From: Auanema rhodensis
Taxonomy: Eukaryota; Nematoda; Chromadorea; Rhabditida; Rhabditidae
Length of the DNA: 64,000 bases
NCBI GenBank assembly: GCA_964057225.1
Contig: OZ059898.1
Location: 1,922,001-1,986,000 of the forward strand
Direction of reading: 5' to 3'
Position numbers and translations under genes: made by a program
The notes under the pieces: generated by a model
What the model was told of the DNA's origin: nothing
The model's database searches: none
Seen by the model: the letters and a program-made list of their open reading frames with translations, nothing else
Shown here: in pieces, positions 39,324 to 52,661 of the stretch
Layout of the letters: each line of letters starts with the position of its first letter
How positions within the stretch are numbered: position 1 is the stretch's first letter

Positions 39324-40727
39324 ATGCGGATTTTTAAGCTGCGTCGATCTGTGTTATCAGATTTGCGCTAGCTTAAAAATGCACCGAGATATCAACTGGT
39401 ATAAGTTCACACTTATATCCTCGATTTTCACCCTGAAGAATTAATTTTTTCGTTGAATAACATTGTCCATCGTCTTTGCCTTGAAAAAAGGAATTTAAAA
39501 ACATCTACTTTTTGCTAAATTATTTTGAAATTTTTCGAAAAAATTTTTGTCAAAATGTTTTTGGAAGCAATGTTGAGTGTACATGGAAACTCAACATACA
39601 CTAATGCATCATTTTTCAAACGATCATAACTAATTTTTGTATTAAGCGTTTTTCAATGTAGTATAGTGCATTCGATGCGGATTTTTAAGCTGCGTCGATC
39701 TGTGTTATCAGATTTGCGCTAGCTTAAAAATGCACCGAGATATCAACTGGTATAAGTTCACACTTATATCCTCGATTCTCACCCTGAAGAATTAATTTTT
39801 TCGTTGAATAACATTGTCCATCGTCTTTGCCTTGAAAAAAGGAATCTAAAAACATCTACTTTTTGCCAAATTACTTTGAAATTTTTCGAAAAAATTTTTG
39901 TCAAAATGTTTTTGGAAGCAATGTTGAGTGTACATGGAAACTCAACATACACTAATGCATCATTTTTCAAACGATCATTACTAATTTTTGTATTAAGCGT
40001 TTCTCAATGTAGTATAGTGCATTCGATGCGGATTTTTAAGCTGCGTCGATCTGTGTTATCAGATTTGCGCTAGCTTAAAAATGCACTGAGATATCAACTG
40101 ATATAAGTTCACACTTATATCCTCGATTTTCACCCTGAAGAATTAATTTTTTCGTTGAATAACATTGTCCATCGTCTTTGCCTTGAAAAAAGAAATCTAA
40201 AAACATCTACTTTTTGCTAAATTATTTCGAAATTTTTCGAAAAAATTTTTGTCAAAATGTTTTTGGAAGCAATGTTGAGTGTACATGGAAACTCAACATA
40301 CACTAATGCATCATTTTTCAAACGATCATAACTAATTTTTGTATTAAGCGTTTCTCAATGTAGTATAGTGCATTCGATGCGGATTTTTAAGCTGCGTCGA
40401 TCTGTGTTATCAGATTTGCGCTAGCTTAAAAATGCACCGAGATATTAACTGATATAAGTTCACACTTATATCCTCGATTTTCACCCTGAAGAATTAATTT
40501 TTTCGTTGAATAACATTGTCCATCGTCTTTGCCTTGAAAAAAGGAATCTAAAAACATCTACTTTTTGCTAAATTATTTTGAAATTTTTCGAAAAAATTTT
40601 TGTCAAAATGTTTTTGGAAGCAATGTTGAGTGTACATGGAAACTCAACATACACTAATGCATCATTTTTCAAACGATCATAACTAATTTTTGTATCAAGC
40701 ATTTCTCAATGTAGTATAGTGCATTCG
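39324..40727. repeat. Tetramer E, copy 1
   Basis: Z-W-X-Y. Private change AAATTACTTTG near 39868. At the X-unit position equivalent to 41437 it has the common T. Confidence 0.88.
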
Positions 40728-42131
40728 ATGCGGATTTTTAAGCTGCGTCGATCTGTGTTATCAGATTTGCGCTAGCTTAAAAATGCACCGAGATATCAAC
40801 TGGTATAAGTTCACACTTATATCCTCGATTTTCACCCTGAAGAATTAATTTTTTCGTTGAATAACATTGTCCATCGTCTTTGCCTTGAAAAAAGGAATTT
40901 AAAAACATCTACTTTTTGCTAAATTATTTTGAAATTTTTCGAAAAAATTTTTGTCAAAATGTTTTTGGAAGCAATGTTGAGTGTACATGGAAACTCAACA
41001 TACACTAATGCATCATTTTTCAAACGATCATAACTAATTTTTGTATTAAGCGTTTTTCAATGTAGTATAGTGCATTCGATGCGGATTTTTAAGCTGCGTC
41101 GATCTGTGTTATCAGATTTGCGCTAGCTTAAAAATGCACCGAGATATCAACTGGTATAAGTTCACACTTATATCCTCGATTCTCACCCTGAAGAATTAAT
41201 TTTTTCGTTGAATAACATTGTCCATCGTCTTTGCCTTGAAAAAAGGAATCTAAAAACATCTACTTTTTGCCAAATTATTTTGAAATTTTTCGAAAAAATT
41301 TTTGTCAAAATGTTTTTGGAAGCAATGTTGAGTGTACATGGAAACTCAACATACACTAATGCATCATTTTTCAAACGATCATTACTAATTTTTGTATTAA
41401 GCGTTTCTCAATGTAGTATAGTGCATTCGATGCGGACTTTTAAGCTGCGTCGATCTGTGTTATCAGATTTGCGCTAGCTTAAAAATGCACTGAGATATCA
41501 ACTGATATAAGTTCACACTTATATCCTCGATTTTCACCCTGAAGAATTAATTTTTTCGTTGAATAACATTGTCCATCGTCTTTGCCTTGAAAAAAGAAAT
41601 CTAAAAACATCTACTTTTTGCTAAATTATTTCGAAATTTTTCGAAAAAATTTTTGTCAAAATGTTTTTGGAAGCAATGTTGAGTGTACATGGAAACTCAA
41701 CATACACTAATGCATCATTTTTCAAACGATCATAACTAATTTTTGTATTAAGCGTTTCTCAATGTAGTATAGTGCATTCGATGCGGATTTTTAAGCTGCG
41801 TCGATCTGTGTTATCAGATTTGCGCTAGCTTAAAAATGCACCGAGATATTAACTGATATAAGTTCACACTTATATCCTCGATTTTCACCCTGAAGAATTA
41901 ATTTTTTCGTTGAATAACATTGTCCATCGTCTTTGCCTTGAAAAAAGGAATCTAAAAACATCTACTTTTTGCTAAATTATTTTGAAATTTTTCGAAAAAA
42001 TTTTTGTCAAAATGTTTTTGGAAGCAATGTTGAGTGTACATGGAAACTCAACATACACTAATGCATCATTTTTCAAACGATCATAACTAATTTTTGTATC
42101 AAGCATTTCTCAATGTAGTATAGTGCATTCG
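40728..42131. repeat. Tetramer E, copy 2
   Basis: Z-W-X-Y with C at 41437 (TGCGGACTTT), a change shared with copies 4 and 5. Confidence 0.88.
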
Positions 42132-43535
42132 ATGCGGATTTTTAAGCTGCGTCGATCTGTGTTATCAGATTTGCGCTAGCTTAAAAATGCACCGAGATAT
42201 CAACTGGTATAAGTTCACACTTATATCCTCGATTTTCACCCTGAAGAATTAATTTTTTCGTTGAATAACATTGTCCATCGTCTTTGCCTTGAAAAAAGGA
42301 ATTTAAAAACATCTACTTTTTGCTAAATTATTTTGAAATTTTTCGAAAAAATTTTTGTCAAAATGTTTTTGGAAGCAATGTTGAGTGTACATGGAAACTC
42401 AACATACACTAATGCATCATTTTTCAAACGATCATAACTAATTTTTGTATTAAGCGTTTTTCAATGTAGTATAGTGCATTCGATGCGGATTTTTAAGCTG
42501 CGTCGATCTGTGTTATCAGATTTGCGCTAGCTTAAAAATGCACCGAGATATCAACTGGTATAAGTTCACACTTATATCCTCGATTCTCACCCTGAAGAAT
42601 TAATTTTTTCGTTGAATAACATTGTCCATCGTCTTTGCCTTGAAAAAAGGAATCTAAAAACATCTACTTTTTGCCAAATTATTTTGAAATTTTTCGAAAA
42701 AATTTTTGTCAAAATGTTTTTGGAAGCAATGTTGAGTGTACATGGAAACTCAACATACACTAATGCATCATTTTTCAAACGATCATTACTAATTTTTGTA
42801 TTAAGCGTTTCTCAATGTAGTATAGTGCATTCGATGCGGATTTTTAAGCTGCGTCGATCTGTGTTATCAGATTTGCGCTAGCTTAAAAATGCACTGAGAT
42901 ATCAACTGATATAAGTTCACACTTATATCCTCGATTTTCACCCTGAAGAATTAATTTTTTCGTTGAATAACATTGTCCATCGTCTTTGCCTTGAAAAAAG
43001 AAATCTAAAAACATCTACTTTTTGCTAAATTATTTCGAAATTTTTCGAAAAAATTTTTGTCAAAATGTTTTTGGAAGCAATGTTGAGTGTACATGGAAAC
43101 TCAACATACACTAATGCATCATTTTTCAAACGATCATAACTAATTTTTGTATTAAGCGTTTCTCAATGTAGTATAGTGCATTCGATGCGGATTTTTAAGC
43201 TGCGTCGATCTGTGTTATCAGATTTGCGCTAGCTTAAAAATGCACCGAGATATTAACTGATATAAGTTCACACTTATATCCTCGATTTTCACCCTGAAGA
43301 ATTAATTTTTTCGTTGAATAACATTGTCCATCGTCTTTGCCTTGAAAAAAGGAATCTAAAAACATCTACTTTTTGCTAAATTATTTTGAAATTTTTCGAA
43401 AAAATTTTTGTCAAAATGTTTTTGGAAGCAATGTTGAGTGTACATGGAAACTCAACATACACTAATGCATCATTTTTCAAACGATCATAACTAATTTTTG
43501 TATCAAGCATTTCTCAATGTAGTATAGTGCATTCG
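42132..43535. repeat. Tetramer E, copy 3
   Basis: Z-W-X-Y with T at the position equivalent to 41437, as in copy 1. Confidence 0.88.
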
Positions 43536-44939
43536 ATGCGGATTTTTAAGCTGCGTCGATCTGTGTTATCAGATTTGCGCTAGCTTAAAAATGCACCGAG
43601 ATATCAACTGGTATAAGTTCACACTTATATCCTCGATTTTCACCCTGAAGAATTAATTTTTTCGTTGAATAACATTGTCCATCGTCTTTGCCTTGAAAAA
43701 AGGAATTTAAAAACATCTACTTTTTGCTAAATTATTTTGAAATTTTTCGAAAAAATTTTTGTCAAAATGTTTTTGGAAGCAATGTTGAGTGTACATGGAA
43801 ACTCAACATACACTAATGCATCATTTTTCAAACGATCATAACTAATTTTTGTATTAAGCGTTTTTCAATGTAGTATAGTGCATTCGATGCGGATTTTTAA
43901 GCTGCGTCGATCTGTGTTATCAGATTTGCGCTAGCTTAAAAATGCACCGAGATATCAACTGGTATAAGTTCACACTTATATCCTCGATTCTCACCCTGAA
44001 GAATTAATTTTTTCGTTGAATAACATTGTCCATCGTCTTTGCCTTGAAAAAAGGAATCTAAAAACATCTACTTTTTGCCAAATTATTTTGAAATTTTTCG
44101 AAAAAATTTTTGTCAAAATGTTTTTGGAAGCAATGTTGAGTGTACATGGAAACTCAACATACACTAATGCATCATTTTTCAAACGATCATTACTAATTTT
44201 TGTATTAAGCGTTTCTCAATGTAGTATAGTGCATTCGATGCGGACTTTTAAGCTGCGTCGATCTGTGTTATCAGATTTGCGCTAGCTTAAAAATGCACTG
44301 AGATATCAACTGATATAAGTTCACACTTATATCCTCGATTTTCACCCTGAAGAATTAATTTTTTCGTTGAATAACATTGTCCATCGTCTTTGCCTTGAAA
44401 AAAGAAATCTAAAAACATCTACTTTTTGCTAAATTATTTCGAAATTTTTCGAAAAAATTTTTGTCAAAATGTTTTTGGAAGCAATGTTGAGTGTACATGG
44501 AAACTCAACATACACTAATGCATCATTTTTCAAACGATCATAACTAATTTTTGTATTAAGCGTTTCTCAATGTAGTATAGTGCATTCGATGCGGATTTTT
44601 AAGCTGCGTCGATCTGTGTTATCAGATTTGCGCTAGCTTAAAAATGCACCGAGATATTAACTGATATAAGTTCACACTTATATCCTCGATTTTCACCCTG
44701 AAGAATTAATTTTTTCGTTGAATAACATTGTCCATCGTCTTTGCCTTGAAAAAAGGAATCTAAAAACATCTACTTTTTGCTAAATTATTTTGAAATTTTT
44801 CGAAAAAATTTTTGTCAAAATGTTTTTGGAAGCAATGTTGAGTGTACATGGAAACTCAACATACACTAATGCATCATTTTTCAAACGATCATAACTAATT
44901 TTTGTATCAAGCATTTCTCAATGTAGTATAGTGCATTCG
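43536..44939. repeat. Tetramer E, copy 4
   Basis: Z-W-X-Y with C at 44245, the same change as 41437, exactly 2808 bp away. Confidence 0.88.
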
Positions 44940-46343
44940 ATGCGGATTTTTAAGCTGCGTCGATCTGTGTTATCAGATTTGCGCTAGCTTAAAAATGCAC
45001 CGAGATATCAACTGGTATAAGTTCACACTTATATCCTCGATTTTCACCCTGAAGAATTAATTTTTTCGTTGAATAACATTGTCCATCGTCTTTGCCTTGA
45101 AAAAAGGAATTTAAAAACATCTACTTTTTGCTAAATTATTTTGAAATTTTTCGAAAAAATTTTTGTCAAAATGTTTTTGGAAGCAATGTTGAGTGTACAT
45201 GGAAACTCAACATACACTAATGCATCATTTTTCAAACGATCATAACTAATTTTTGTATTAAGCGTTTTTCAATGTAGTATAGTGCATTCGATGCGGATTT
45301 TTAAGCTGCGTCGATCTGTGTTATCAGATTTGCGCTAGCTTAAAAATGCACCGAGATATCAACTGGTATAAGTTCACACTTATATCCTCGATTCTCACCC
45401 TGAAGAATTAATTTTTTCGTTGAATAACATTGTCCATCGTCTTTGCCTTGAAAAAAGGAATCTAAAAACATCTACTTTTTGCCAAATTATTTTGAAATTT
45501 TTCGAAAAAATTTTTGTCAAAATGTTTTTGGAAGCAATGTTGAGTGTACATGGAAACTCAACATACACTAATGCATCATTTTTCAAACGATCATTACTAA
45601 TTTTTGTATTAAGCGTTTCTCAATGTAGTATAGTGCATTCGATGCGGACTTTTAAGCTGCGTCGATCTGTGTTATCAGATTTGCGCTAGCTTAAAAATGC
45701 ACTGAGATATCAACTGATATAAGTTCACACTTATATCCTCGATTTTCACCCTGAAGAATTAATTTTTTCGTTGAATAACATTGTCCATCGTCTTTGCCTT
45801 GAAAAAAGAAATCTAAAAACATCTACTTTTTGCTAAATTATTTCGAAATTTTTCGAAAAAATTTTTGTCAAAATGTTTTTGGAAGCAATGTTGAGTGTAC
45901 ATGGAAACTCAACATACACTAATGCATCATTTTTCAAACGATCATAACTAATTTTTGTATTAAGCGTTTCTCAATGTAGTATAGTGCATTCGATGCGGAT
46001 TTTTAAGCTGCGTCGATCTGTGTTATCAGATTTGCGCTAGCTTAAAAATGCACCGAGATATTAACTGATATAAGTTCACACTTATATCCTCGATTTTCAC
46101 CCTGAAGAATTAATTTTTTCGTTGAATAACATTGTCCATCGTCTTTGCCTTGAAAAAAGGAATCTAAAAACATCTACTTTTTGCTAAATTATTTTGAAAT
46201 TTTTCGAAAAAATTTTTGTCAAAATGTTTTTGGAAGCAATGTTGAGTGTACATGGAAACTCAACATACACTAATGCATCATTTTTCAAACGATCATAACT
46301 AATTTTTGTATCAAGCATTTCTCAATGTAGTAAAGTGCATTCG
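44940..46343. repeat. Tetramer E, copy 5 (right end of block)
   Basis: Z-W-X-Y with C at 45649. The Y unit has a private AGTAAAGTGC near 46330, next to the point where the array leaves this HOR. Confidence 0.88.
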
Positions 46344-46694
46344 ATGCGGATTTTTAAGCTGCGTCGATCTGTGTTATCAGATTTGCGCTAGCTTAAAAAT
46401 GCACCGAGATATCAACTGATATAAGTTCACACTTATATCCTCGATTTTCACCCTGAAGAATTAATTTTTTCGTTGAATAACATTGTCCATCGTCTTTGCC
46501 TTGAAAAAAGGAATCTAAAAACATCTACTTTTTGCTAAATTATTTCGAAATTTTTCGAAAACATTTTTGTCAAAATGTTTTTGGAAGCAATGTTGAGTGT
46601 ACATGGAAACTCAACATACACTAATGCATCATTTTTCAAACGATCATAACTAATTTTTGTATTAAGCGTTTCTCAATGTAGTATAGTGCATTCG
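46344..46694. repeat. Linker monomer between domains E and F
   Basis: A single unit with TTTCGAAAACATTTTT near 46555, which places the AAAACATTTTT change of domain C on a TTTCGAAA background. It does not belong to the tetramer on either side. Confidence 0.6.
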
Positions 46695-48098
46695 ATGCGG
46701 ATTTTTAAGCTGCGTCGATCTGTGTTATCAGATTTGCGCTAGCTTAAAAATGCACCGAGATATTAACTGGTATAAGTTCACACTTATATCCTCGATTTTC
46801 ACCCTGAAGAATTAATTTTTTCGTTGAATAACATTGTCCATCGTTTTTGCCTTGAAAAAAGGAATCTAAAAACATCTACTTTTTGCTAAATTATTTTGAA
46901 ATTTTTCGAAAAAATTTTTGTCAAAATGTTTTTGGAAGCAATGTTGAGTGTACATGGAAACTCAACATACACTAATGCATCATTTTTCAAACGATCATAA
47001 CTAATTTTTGTATTAAGCGTTTTTCAATGTAGTATAATGCATTCGATGCGGATTTTTAAGCTGCGTCGATCTGTGTTATCAGATTTGCGCTAGCTTAAAA
47101 ATGCACCGAGATATCAACTGATATAAGTTCACACTTATATCCTCGATTTTCACCCTGAAGAATTAATTTTTTCGTTGAATAACATTGTCCATCGTCTTTG
47201 CCTTGAAAAAAAGAATCTAAAAACATCTACTTTTTGCTAAATTATTTTGAAATTTTTCGAAAAAATTTTTGTCAAAATGTTTTTGGAAGCAATGTTGAGT
47301 GTACATGGAAACTCAACATACACTAATGCATCATTTTTCAAACGATCATTACTAATTTTTGTATTAAGCATTTCTCAATGTAGTATAGTGCATTCGATGC
47401 GGATTTTTAAGCTGCGTCGATCTGTGTTATCAGATTTGCGCTAGCTTAAAAATGCACCGAGATATCAACTGATATAAGTTCACACTTATATCCTCGATTT
47501 TCACCCTGAAGAATTAATTTTTTCGTTGAATAACATTGTCCATCGTCTTTGCCTTGAAAAAAGGAATCTAAAAACATCTACTTTTCGCTAAATTATTTCG
47601 AAATTTTTCGAAAAAATTTTTGTCAAAATGTTTTTGGAAGCAATGTTGAGTGTACATGGAAACTCAACATACACTAATGCATCATTTTTCAAACGATCAT
47701 AACTAATTTTTGTATTAAGCGTTTCTCAATGTAGTATAGTGCATTCGATGCGGATTTTTAAGTTGCGTCGATCTGTGTTATCAGATTTGCGCTAGCTTAA
47801 AAATGCACCGAGATATTAACTGATATAAGTTCACACTTATATCCTCGATTTTCACCCTGAAGAATTAATTTTTTCGTTGAATAACATTGTCCATCGTCTT
47901 TGCCTTGAAAAAAGGAATCTAAAAACATCTACTTTTTGCTAAATTATTTTGAAATTTTTCGAAAAAATTTTTGTCAAAATGTTTTTGGAAGCAATGTTGA
48001 GTGAACATGGAAACTCAACATACACTAATGCATCATTTTTCAAACGATCATAACTAATTTTTGTATTAAGCGTTTCTCAATGTAGTATAGTGCATTCG
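46695..48098. repeat. Tetramer F, copy 1 (1404 bp)
   Basis: Monomers at 46695 (GATATTAACTGG, CGTTTTTGCC, AGTATAATGC), 47046 (AAAAAAAGAATC, CATTACTAAT, GCATTTCTC), 47397 (TTTTCGCTAAA, TTTCGAAA) and 47748 (AAGTTGCGTC, GATATTAAC, GTGAACATGG). The order repeats at 48099-49502. Confidence 0.88.
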
Positions 48099-49502
48099 AT
48101 GCGGATTTTTAAGCTGCGTCGATCTGTGTTATCAGATTTGCGCTAGCTTAAAAATGCACCGAGATATTAACTGGTATAAGTTCACACTTATATCCTCGAT
48201 TTTCACCCTGAAGAATTAATTTTTTCGTTGAATAACATTGTCCATCGTTTTTGCCTTGAAAAAAGGAATCTAAAAACATCTACTTTTTGCTAAATTATTT
48301 TGAAATTTTTCGAAAAAATTTTTGTCAAAATGTTTTTGGAAGCAATGTTGAGTGTACATGGAAACTCAACATACACTAATGCATCATTTTTCAAACGATC
48401 ATAACTAATTTTTGTATTAAGCGTTTTTCAATGTAGTATAATGCATTCGATGCGGATTTTTAAGCTGCGTCGATCTGTGTTATCAGATTTGCGCTAGCTT
48501 AAAAATGCACCGAGATATCAACTGATATAAGTTCACACTTATATCCTCGATTTTCACCCTGAAGAATTAATTTTTTCGTTGAATAACATTGTCCATCGTC
48601 TTTGCCTTGAAAAAAAGAATCTAAAAACATCTACTTTTTGCTAAATTATTTTGAAATTTTTCGAAAAAATTTTTGTCAAAATGTTTTTGGAAGCAATGTT
48701 GAGTGTACATGGAAACTCAACATACACTAATGCATCATTTTTCAAACGATCATTACTAATTTTTGTATTAAGCATTTCTCAATGTAGTATAGTGCATTCG
48801 ATGCGGATTTTTAAGCTGCGTCGATCTGTGTTATCAGATTTGCGCTAGCTTAAAAATGCACCGAGATATCAACTGATATAAGTTCACACTTATATCCTCG
48901 ATTTTCACCCTGAAGAATTAATTTTTTCGTTGAATAACATTGTCCATCGTCTTTGCCTTGAAAAAAGGAATCTAAAAACATCTACTTTTCGCTAAATTAT
49001 TTCGAAATTTTTCGAAAAAATTTTTGTCAAAATGTTTTTGGAAGCAATGTTGAGTGTACATGGAAACTCAACATACACTAATGCATCATTTTTCAAACGA
49101 TCATAACTAATTTTTGTATTAAGCGTTTCTCAATGTAGTATAGTGCATTCGATGCGGATTTTTAAGTTGCGTCGATCTGTGTTATCAGATTTGCGCTAGC
49201 TTAAAAATGCACCGAGATATTAACTGATATAAGTTCACACTTATATCCTCGATTTTCACCCTGAAGAATTAATTTTTTCGTTGAATAACATTGTCCATCG
49301 TCTTTGCCTTGAAAAAAGGAATCTAAAAACATCTACTTTTTGCTAAATTATTTTGAAATTTTTCGAAAAAATTTTTGTCAAAATGTTTTTGGAAGCAATG
49401 TTGAGTGTACATGGAAACTCAACATACACTAATGCATCATTTTTCAAACGATCATAACTAATTTTTGTATTAAGCGTTTCTCAATGTAGTATAGTGCATT
49501 CG
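48099..49502. repeat. Tetramer F, copy 2 (1404 bp)
   Basis: Same markers as copy 1, except that the fourth unit (49152) lacks GTGAACATGG. That change is in the extra AAGTTGCGTC unit that follows (49503-49853), so one monomer of this type has been duplicated or exchanged at the right edge. Confidence 0.85.
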
Positions 49503-49853
49503 ATGCGGATTTTTAAGTTGCGTCGATCTGTGTTATCAGATTTGCGCTAGCTTAAAAATGCACCGAGATATTAACTGATATAAGTTCACACTTATATCCT
49601 CGATTTTCACCCTGAAGAATTAATTTTTTCGTTGAATAACATTGTCCATCGTCTTTGCCTTGAAAAAAGGAATCTAAAAACATCTACTTTTTGCTAAATT
49701 ATTTTGAAATTTTTCGAAAAAATTTTTGTCAAAATGTTTTTGGAAGCAATGTTGAGTGAACATGGAAACTCAACATACACTAATGCATCATTTTTCAAAC
49801 GATCATAACTAATTTTTGTATTAAGCATTTCTCAATGTAGTATAGTGCATTCG
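49503..49853. repeat. Extra AAGTTGCGTC monomer at the edge of domain F
   Basis: A second consecutive AAGTTGCGTC/GATATTAAC unit with GTGAACATGG near 49756 (as in the unit at 47748) and GCATTTCTC at its 3' end. It appears to be a hybrid of the fourth monomer of tetramer F with a GCATTTCTC type. Confidence 0.65.
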
Positions 49854-52661
49854 ATGCGGATTTTTAAGCTGCGTCGATCTGTGTTATCAGATTTGCGCTA
49901 GCTTAAAAATGCACCGAGATATCAACTGATATAAGTTCACACTTATATCCTCGATTTTCACCCTGAAGAATTAATTTTTTCGTTGAATAACATTGTCCAT
50001 CGTCTTTGCCTTGAAAAAAGGAATCTAGAAACATCTACTTTTTGCTAAATTATTTCGAAATTTTTCGAAAAAATTTTTGTCAAAATGTTTTTGGAAGCAA
50101 TGTTGAGTGTACATGGAAACTCAACATACACTAATGCATCATTTTTCAAACGATCATAACTAATTTTTGTATTAAGCGTTTCTCAATGTAGTATAGTGCA
50201 TTCTATGCGGATTTTTAAGCTGCGTCGATCTGTGTTATCAGATTTGCGCTAGCTTAAAAATGCACCGAGATATTAACTGATATAAGTTCACACTTATATC
50301 CTCGATTTTCACCCTGAAGAATTAATTTTTTCGTTGAATAACATTGTCCATCGTCTTTGCCTTGAAAAAAGGAATCTAAAAACATCTACTTTTTGCTAAA
50401 TTATTTCGAAATTTTTCGAAAAAATTTTTGTCAAAATGTTTTTGGAAGCAATGTTGAGTGTACATGGAAACTCAACATACACTAATGCATCATTTTTCAA
50501 ACGATCATAACTAATTTTTGTATTAAGCGTTTCTCAATGTAGTATAGTGCATTCGATGCGGATTTTTAAGCTGCGTCGATCTGTGTTATCAGATTTGCGC
50601 TAGCTTAAAAATGCACCGAGATATTAACTGATATAAGTTCACACTTATATCCTCGATTTTCACCCTGAAGAATTAATTTTTTTGTTGAATAACATTGTCC
50701 ATCGTCTTTGCCTTGAAAAAAGGAATCTAAAAACATCTACTTTTTGCTAAATTATTTTGAAATTTTTCGAAAAAATTTTTGTCAAAATGTTTTTGGAAGC
50801 AATGTTGAGTGTACATGGAAACTCAACATACACTAATGCATCATTTTTCAAACGATCATAACTAATTTTTGTATTAAGCGTTTCTCAATGTAGTATAGTG
50901 CATTCGATGCGGATTTTTAAGCTGCGTCGATCTGTGTTATCAGATTTGCGCTTGCTTAAAAATGCACCGAGATATCAACTGATATAAGTTCACACTTATA
51001 TCCTCGATTTTCACCCTGAAGAATTAATTTTTTTGTTGAATAACATTGTCCATCGTCTTTGCCTTGAAAAAAGGAATCTAAAAACATCTACTTTTTGCTA
51101 AATTATTTTGAAATTTTTCGAAAAAATTTTTGTCAAAATGTTTTTGGAAGCAATGTTGAGTGTACATGGGAACTCAACATACACTAATGCATCATTTTTC
51201 AAACGATCATAACTAATTTTTGTATTAAGCGTTCCTCAATGTAGTATAGTGCATTCGATGCGGATTTTTAAGCTGCGTCGATCTGTGTTATCAGATTTGC
51301 GCTAGCTTAAAAATGCACCGAGATATCAACTGATATAAGTTCACACTTATATCCTCGATTTTCACCCTGAAGAATTAATTTTTTCGTTGAATAACATTGT
51401 CCATCGTCTTTGCCTTGAAAAAATAAATCTAAAAACATCTACTTTTTGATAAATTATTTTGAAATTTTTCGAAAAAATTTTTGTCAAAATGTTTTTGGAA
51501 GCAATGTTGAGTGTACATGGGAACTCAACATACACTAATGCATCATTTTTCAAACGATCATAACTAATTTTTGTATTAAGCGTTTTTCAATGTGGTTGAG
51601 TGCATTCGATGCGGATTTTTAAGCTGCGTCGATCTGTGTTATCAGATTTGCGCTAGCTTAAAAATGCACCGAGATATCAACTGATATAAGTTCACACTTA
51701 TATCCTCGATTTTCACCCTGAAGAATTAATTTTTTCGTTGAATAACATTGTCCATCGTCTTTGCCTTGAAAAAAGGAATCTAAAAACATCTACTTTTTGC
51801 TAAATTATTTTGAAATTTTTCGAAAAAATTTTTGTCAAAATGTTTTTGGAAGCAATGTTGAGTGTACATGGGAACTCAACATACACTAATGCATCATTTT
51901 TCAAACGATCATAACTAATTTTTGTATTAAGCGTTCCTCAATGTAGTATAGTGCATTCGATGCGGATTTTTAAGCTGCGTCGATCTGTGTTATCAGATTT
52001 GCGCTAGCTTAAAAATGCACCGAGATATCAACTGATATAAGTTCACACTTATATCCTCGATTTTCACCCTGAAGAATTAATTTTTTCGTTGAATAACATT
52101 GTCCATCGTCTTTGCCTTGAAAAAATAAATCTAAAAACATCTACTTTTTGATAAATTATTTTGAAATTTTTCGAAAAAATTTTTGTCAAAATGTTTTTGG
52201 AAGCAATGTTGAGTGTACATGGGAACTCAACATACACTAATGCATCATTTTTCAAACGATCATAACTAATTTTTGTATTAAGCGTTTTTCAATGTAGTAT
52301 AGTGCATTCGATGCGGATTTTTAAGCTGCGTCGATCTGTGTTATCAGATTTGCGTTAGCTTAAAAATGCACCGAGATATCAACTGGTATAAGTTCACACT
52401 TATATCCTCGATTTTCACCCTGAAGAATTAATTTTTTCGTTGAATAACATTGTCCATCGTCTTTGCCTTGAAAAAAGGAATTTAAAAACATCTACTTTTT
52501 GCTAAATTATTTTGAAATTTTTCGAAAAAATTTTTGTCAAAATGTTTTTGGAAGCAATGTTGAGTGTACATGGAAACTCAACATACACTAATGCATCATT
52601 TTTCAAACGATCATAACTAATTTTTGTATTAAGCGTTTTTCAATGTGGTTGAGTGCATTCG
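49854..52661. repeat. 8-mer HOR G, copy 1 (2808 bp)
   Basis: Eight monomers: 49854 (CTAGAAACAT and, at its 3' junction, TTCTATGCGG), 50205, 50556 (TTTTTTTGTTG), 50907 (GCGCTTGCTT, GGGAACTCAAC, GCGTTCCTC), 51258 (AAATAAATCT, TTGATAAATTA, GTGGTTGAG), 51609 (GGGAACTCAAC, GCGTTCCTC), 51960 (AAATAAATCT) and 52311 (GCGTTAGCTT, GGTATAAG, GTGGTTGAG). The pairs 50907/51258 and 51609/51960 form an internal dimer repeat. The second copy begins at 52662. Confidence 0.85.

Larger units (their letters stand above)
39324..46343. repeat. Domain E: five tandem tetramers (5 x 1404 bp)
   Basis: Twenty monomers in strict order Z-W-X-Y. Z has GGTATAAG, GGAATTTAAA and GCGTTTTTC. W has GGTATAAG, CGATTCTCAC, TTGCCAAATTA and CATTACTAAT. 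X has CACTGAGA, AGAAATCT and TTTCGAAA. Y has GATATTAAC and TATCAAGCATTT. Z units start at 39324, 40728, 42132, 43536 and 44940. Few differences between copies are visible. Together they form the most homogeneous HOR in the window, which implies recent amplification. Confidence 0.92.

Noticed and set aside
39804-40073. Plus-strand 89-codon frame of the W-type monomer
   Set aside because: It needs two stop-removing substitutions and exists only in this monomer type; the protein is low in complexity of origin (satellite) and overlaps an antisense frame. No support for expression.
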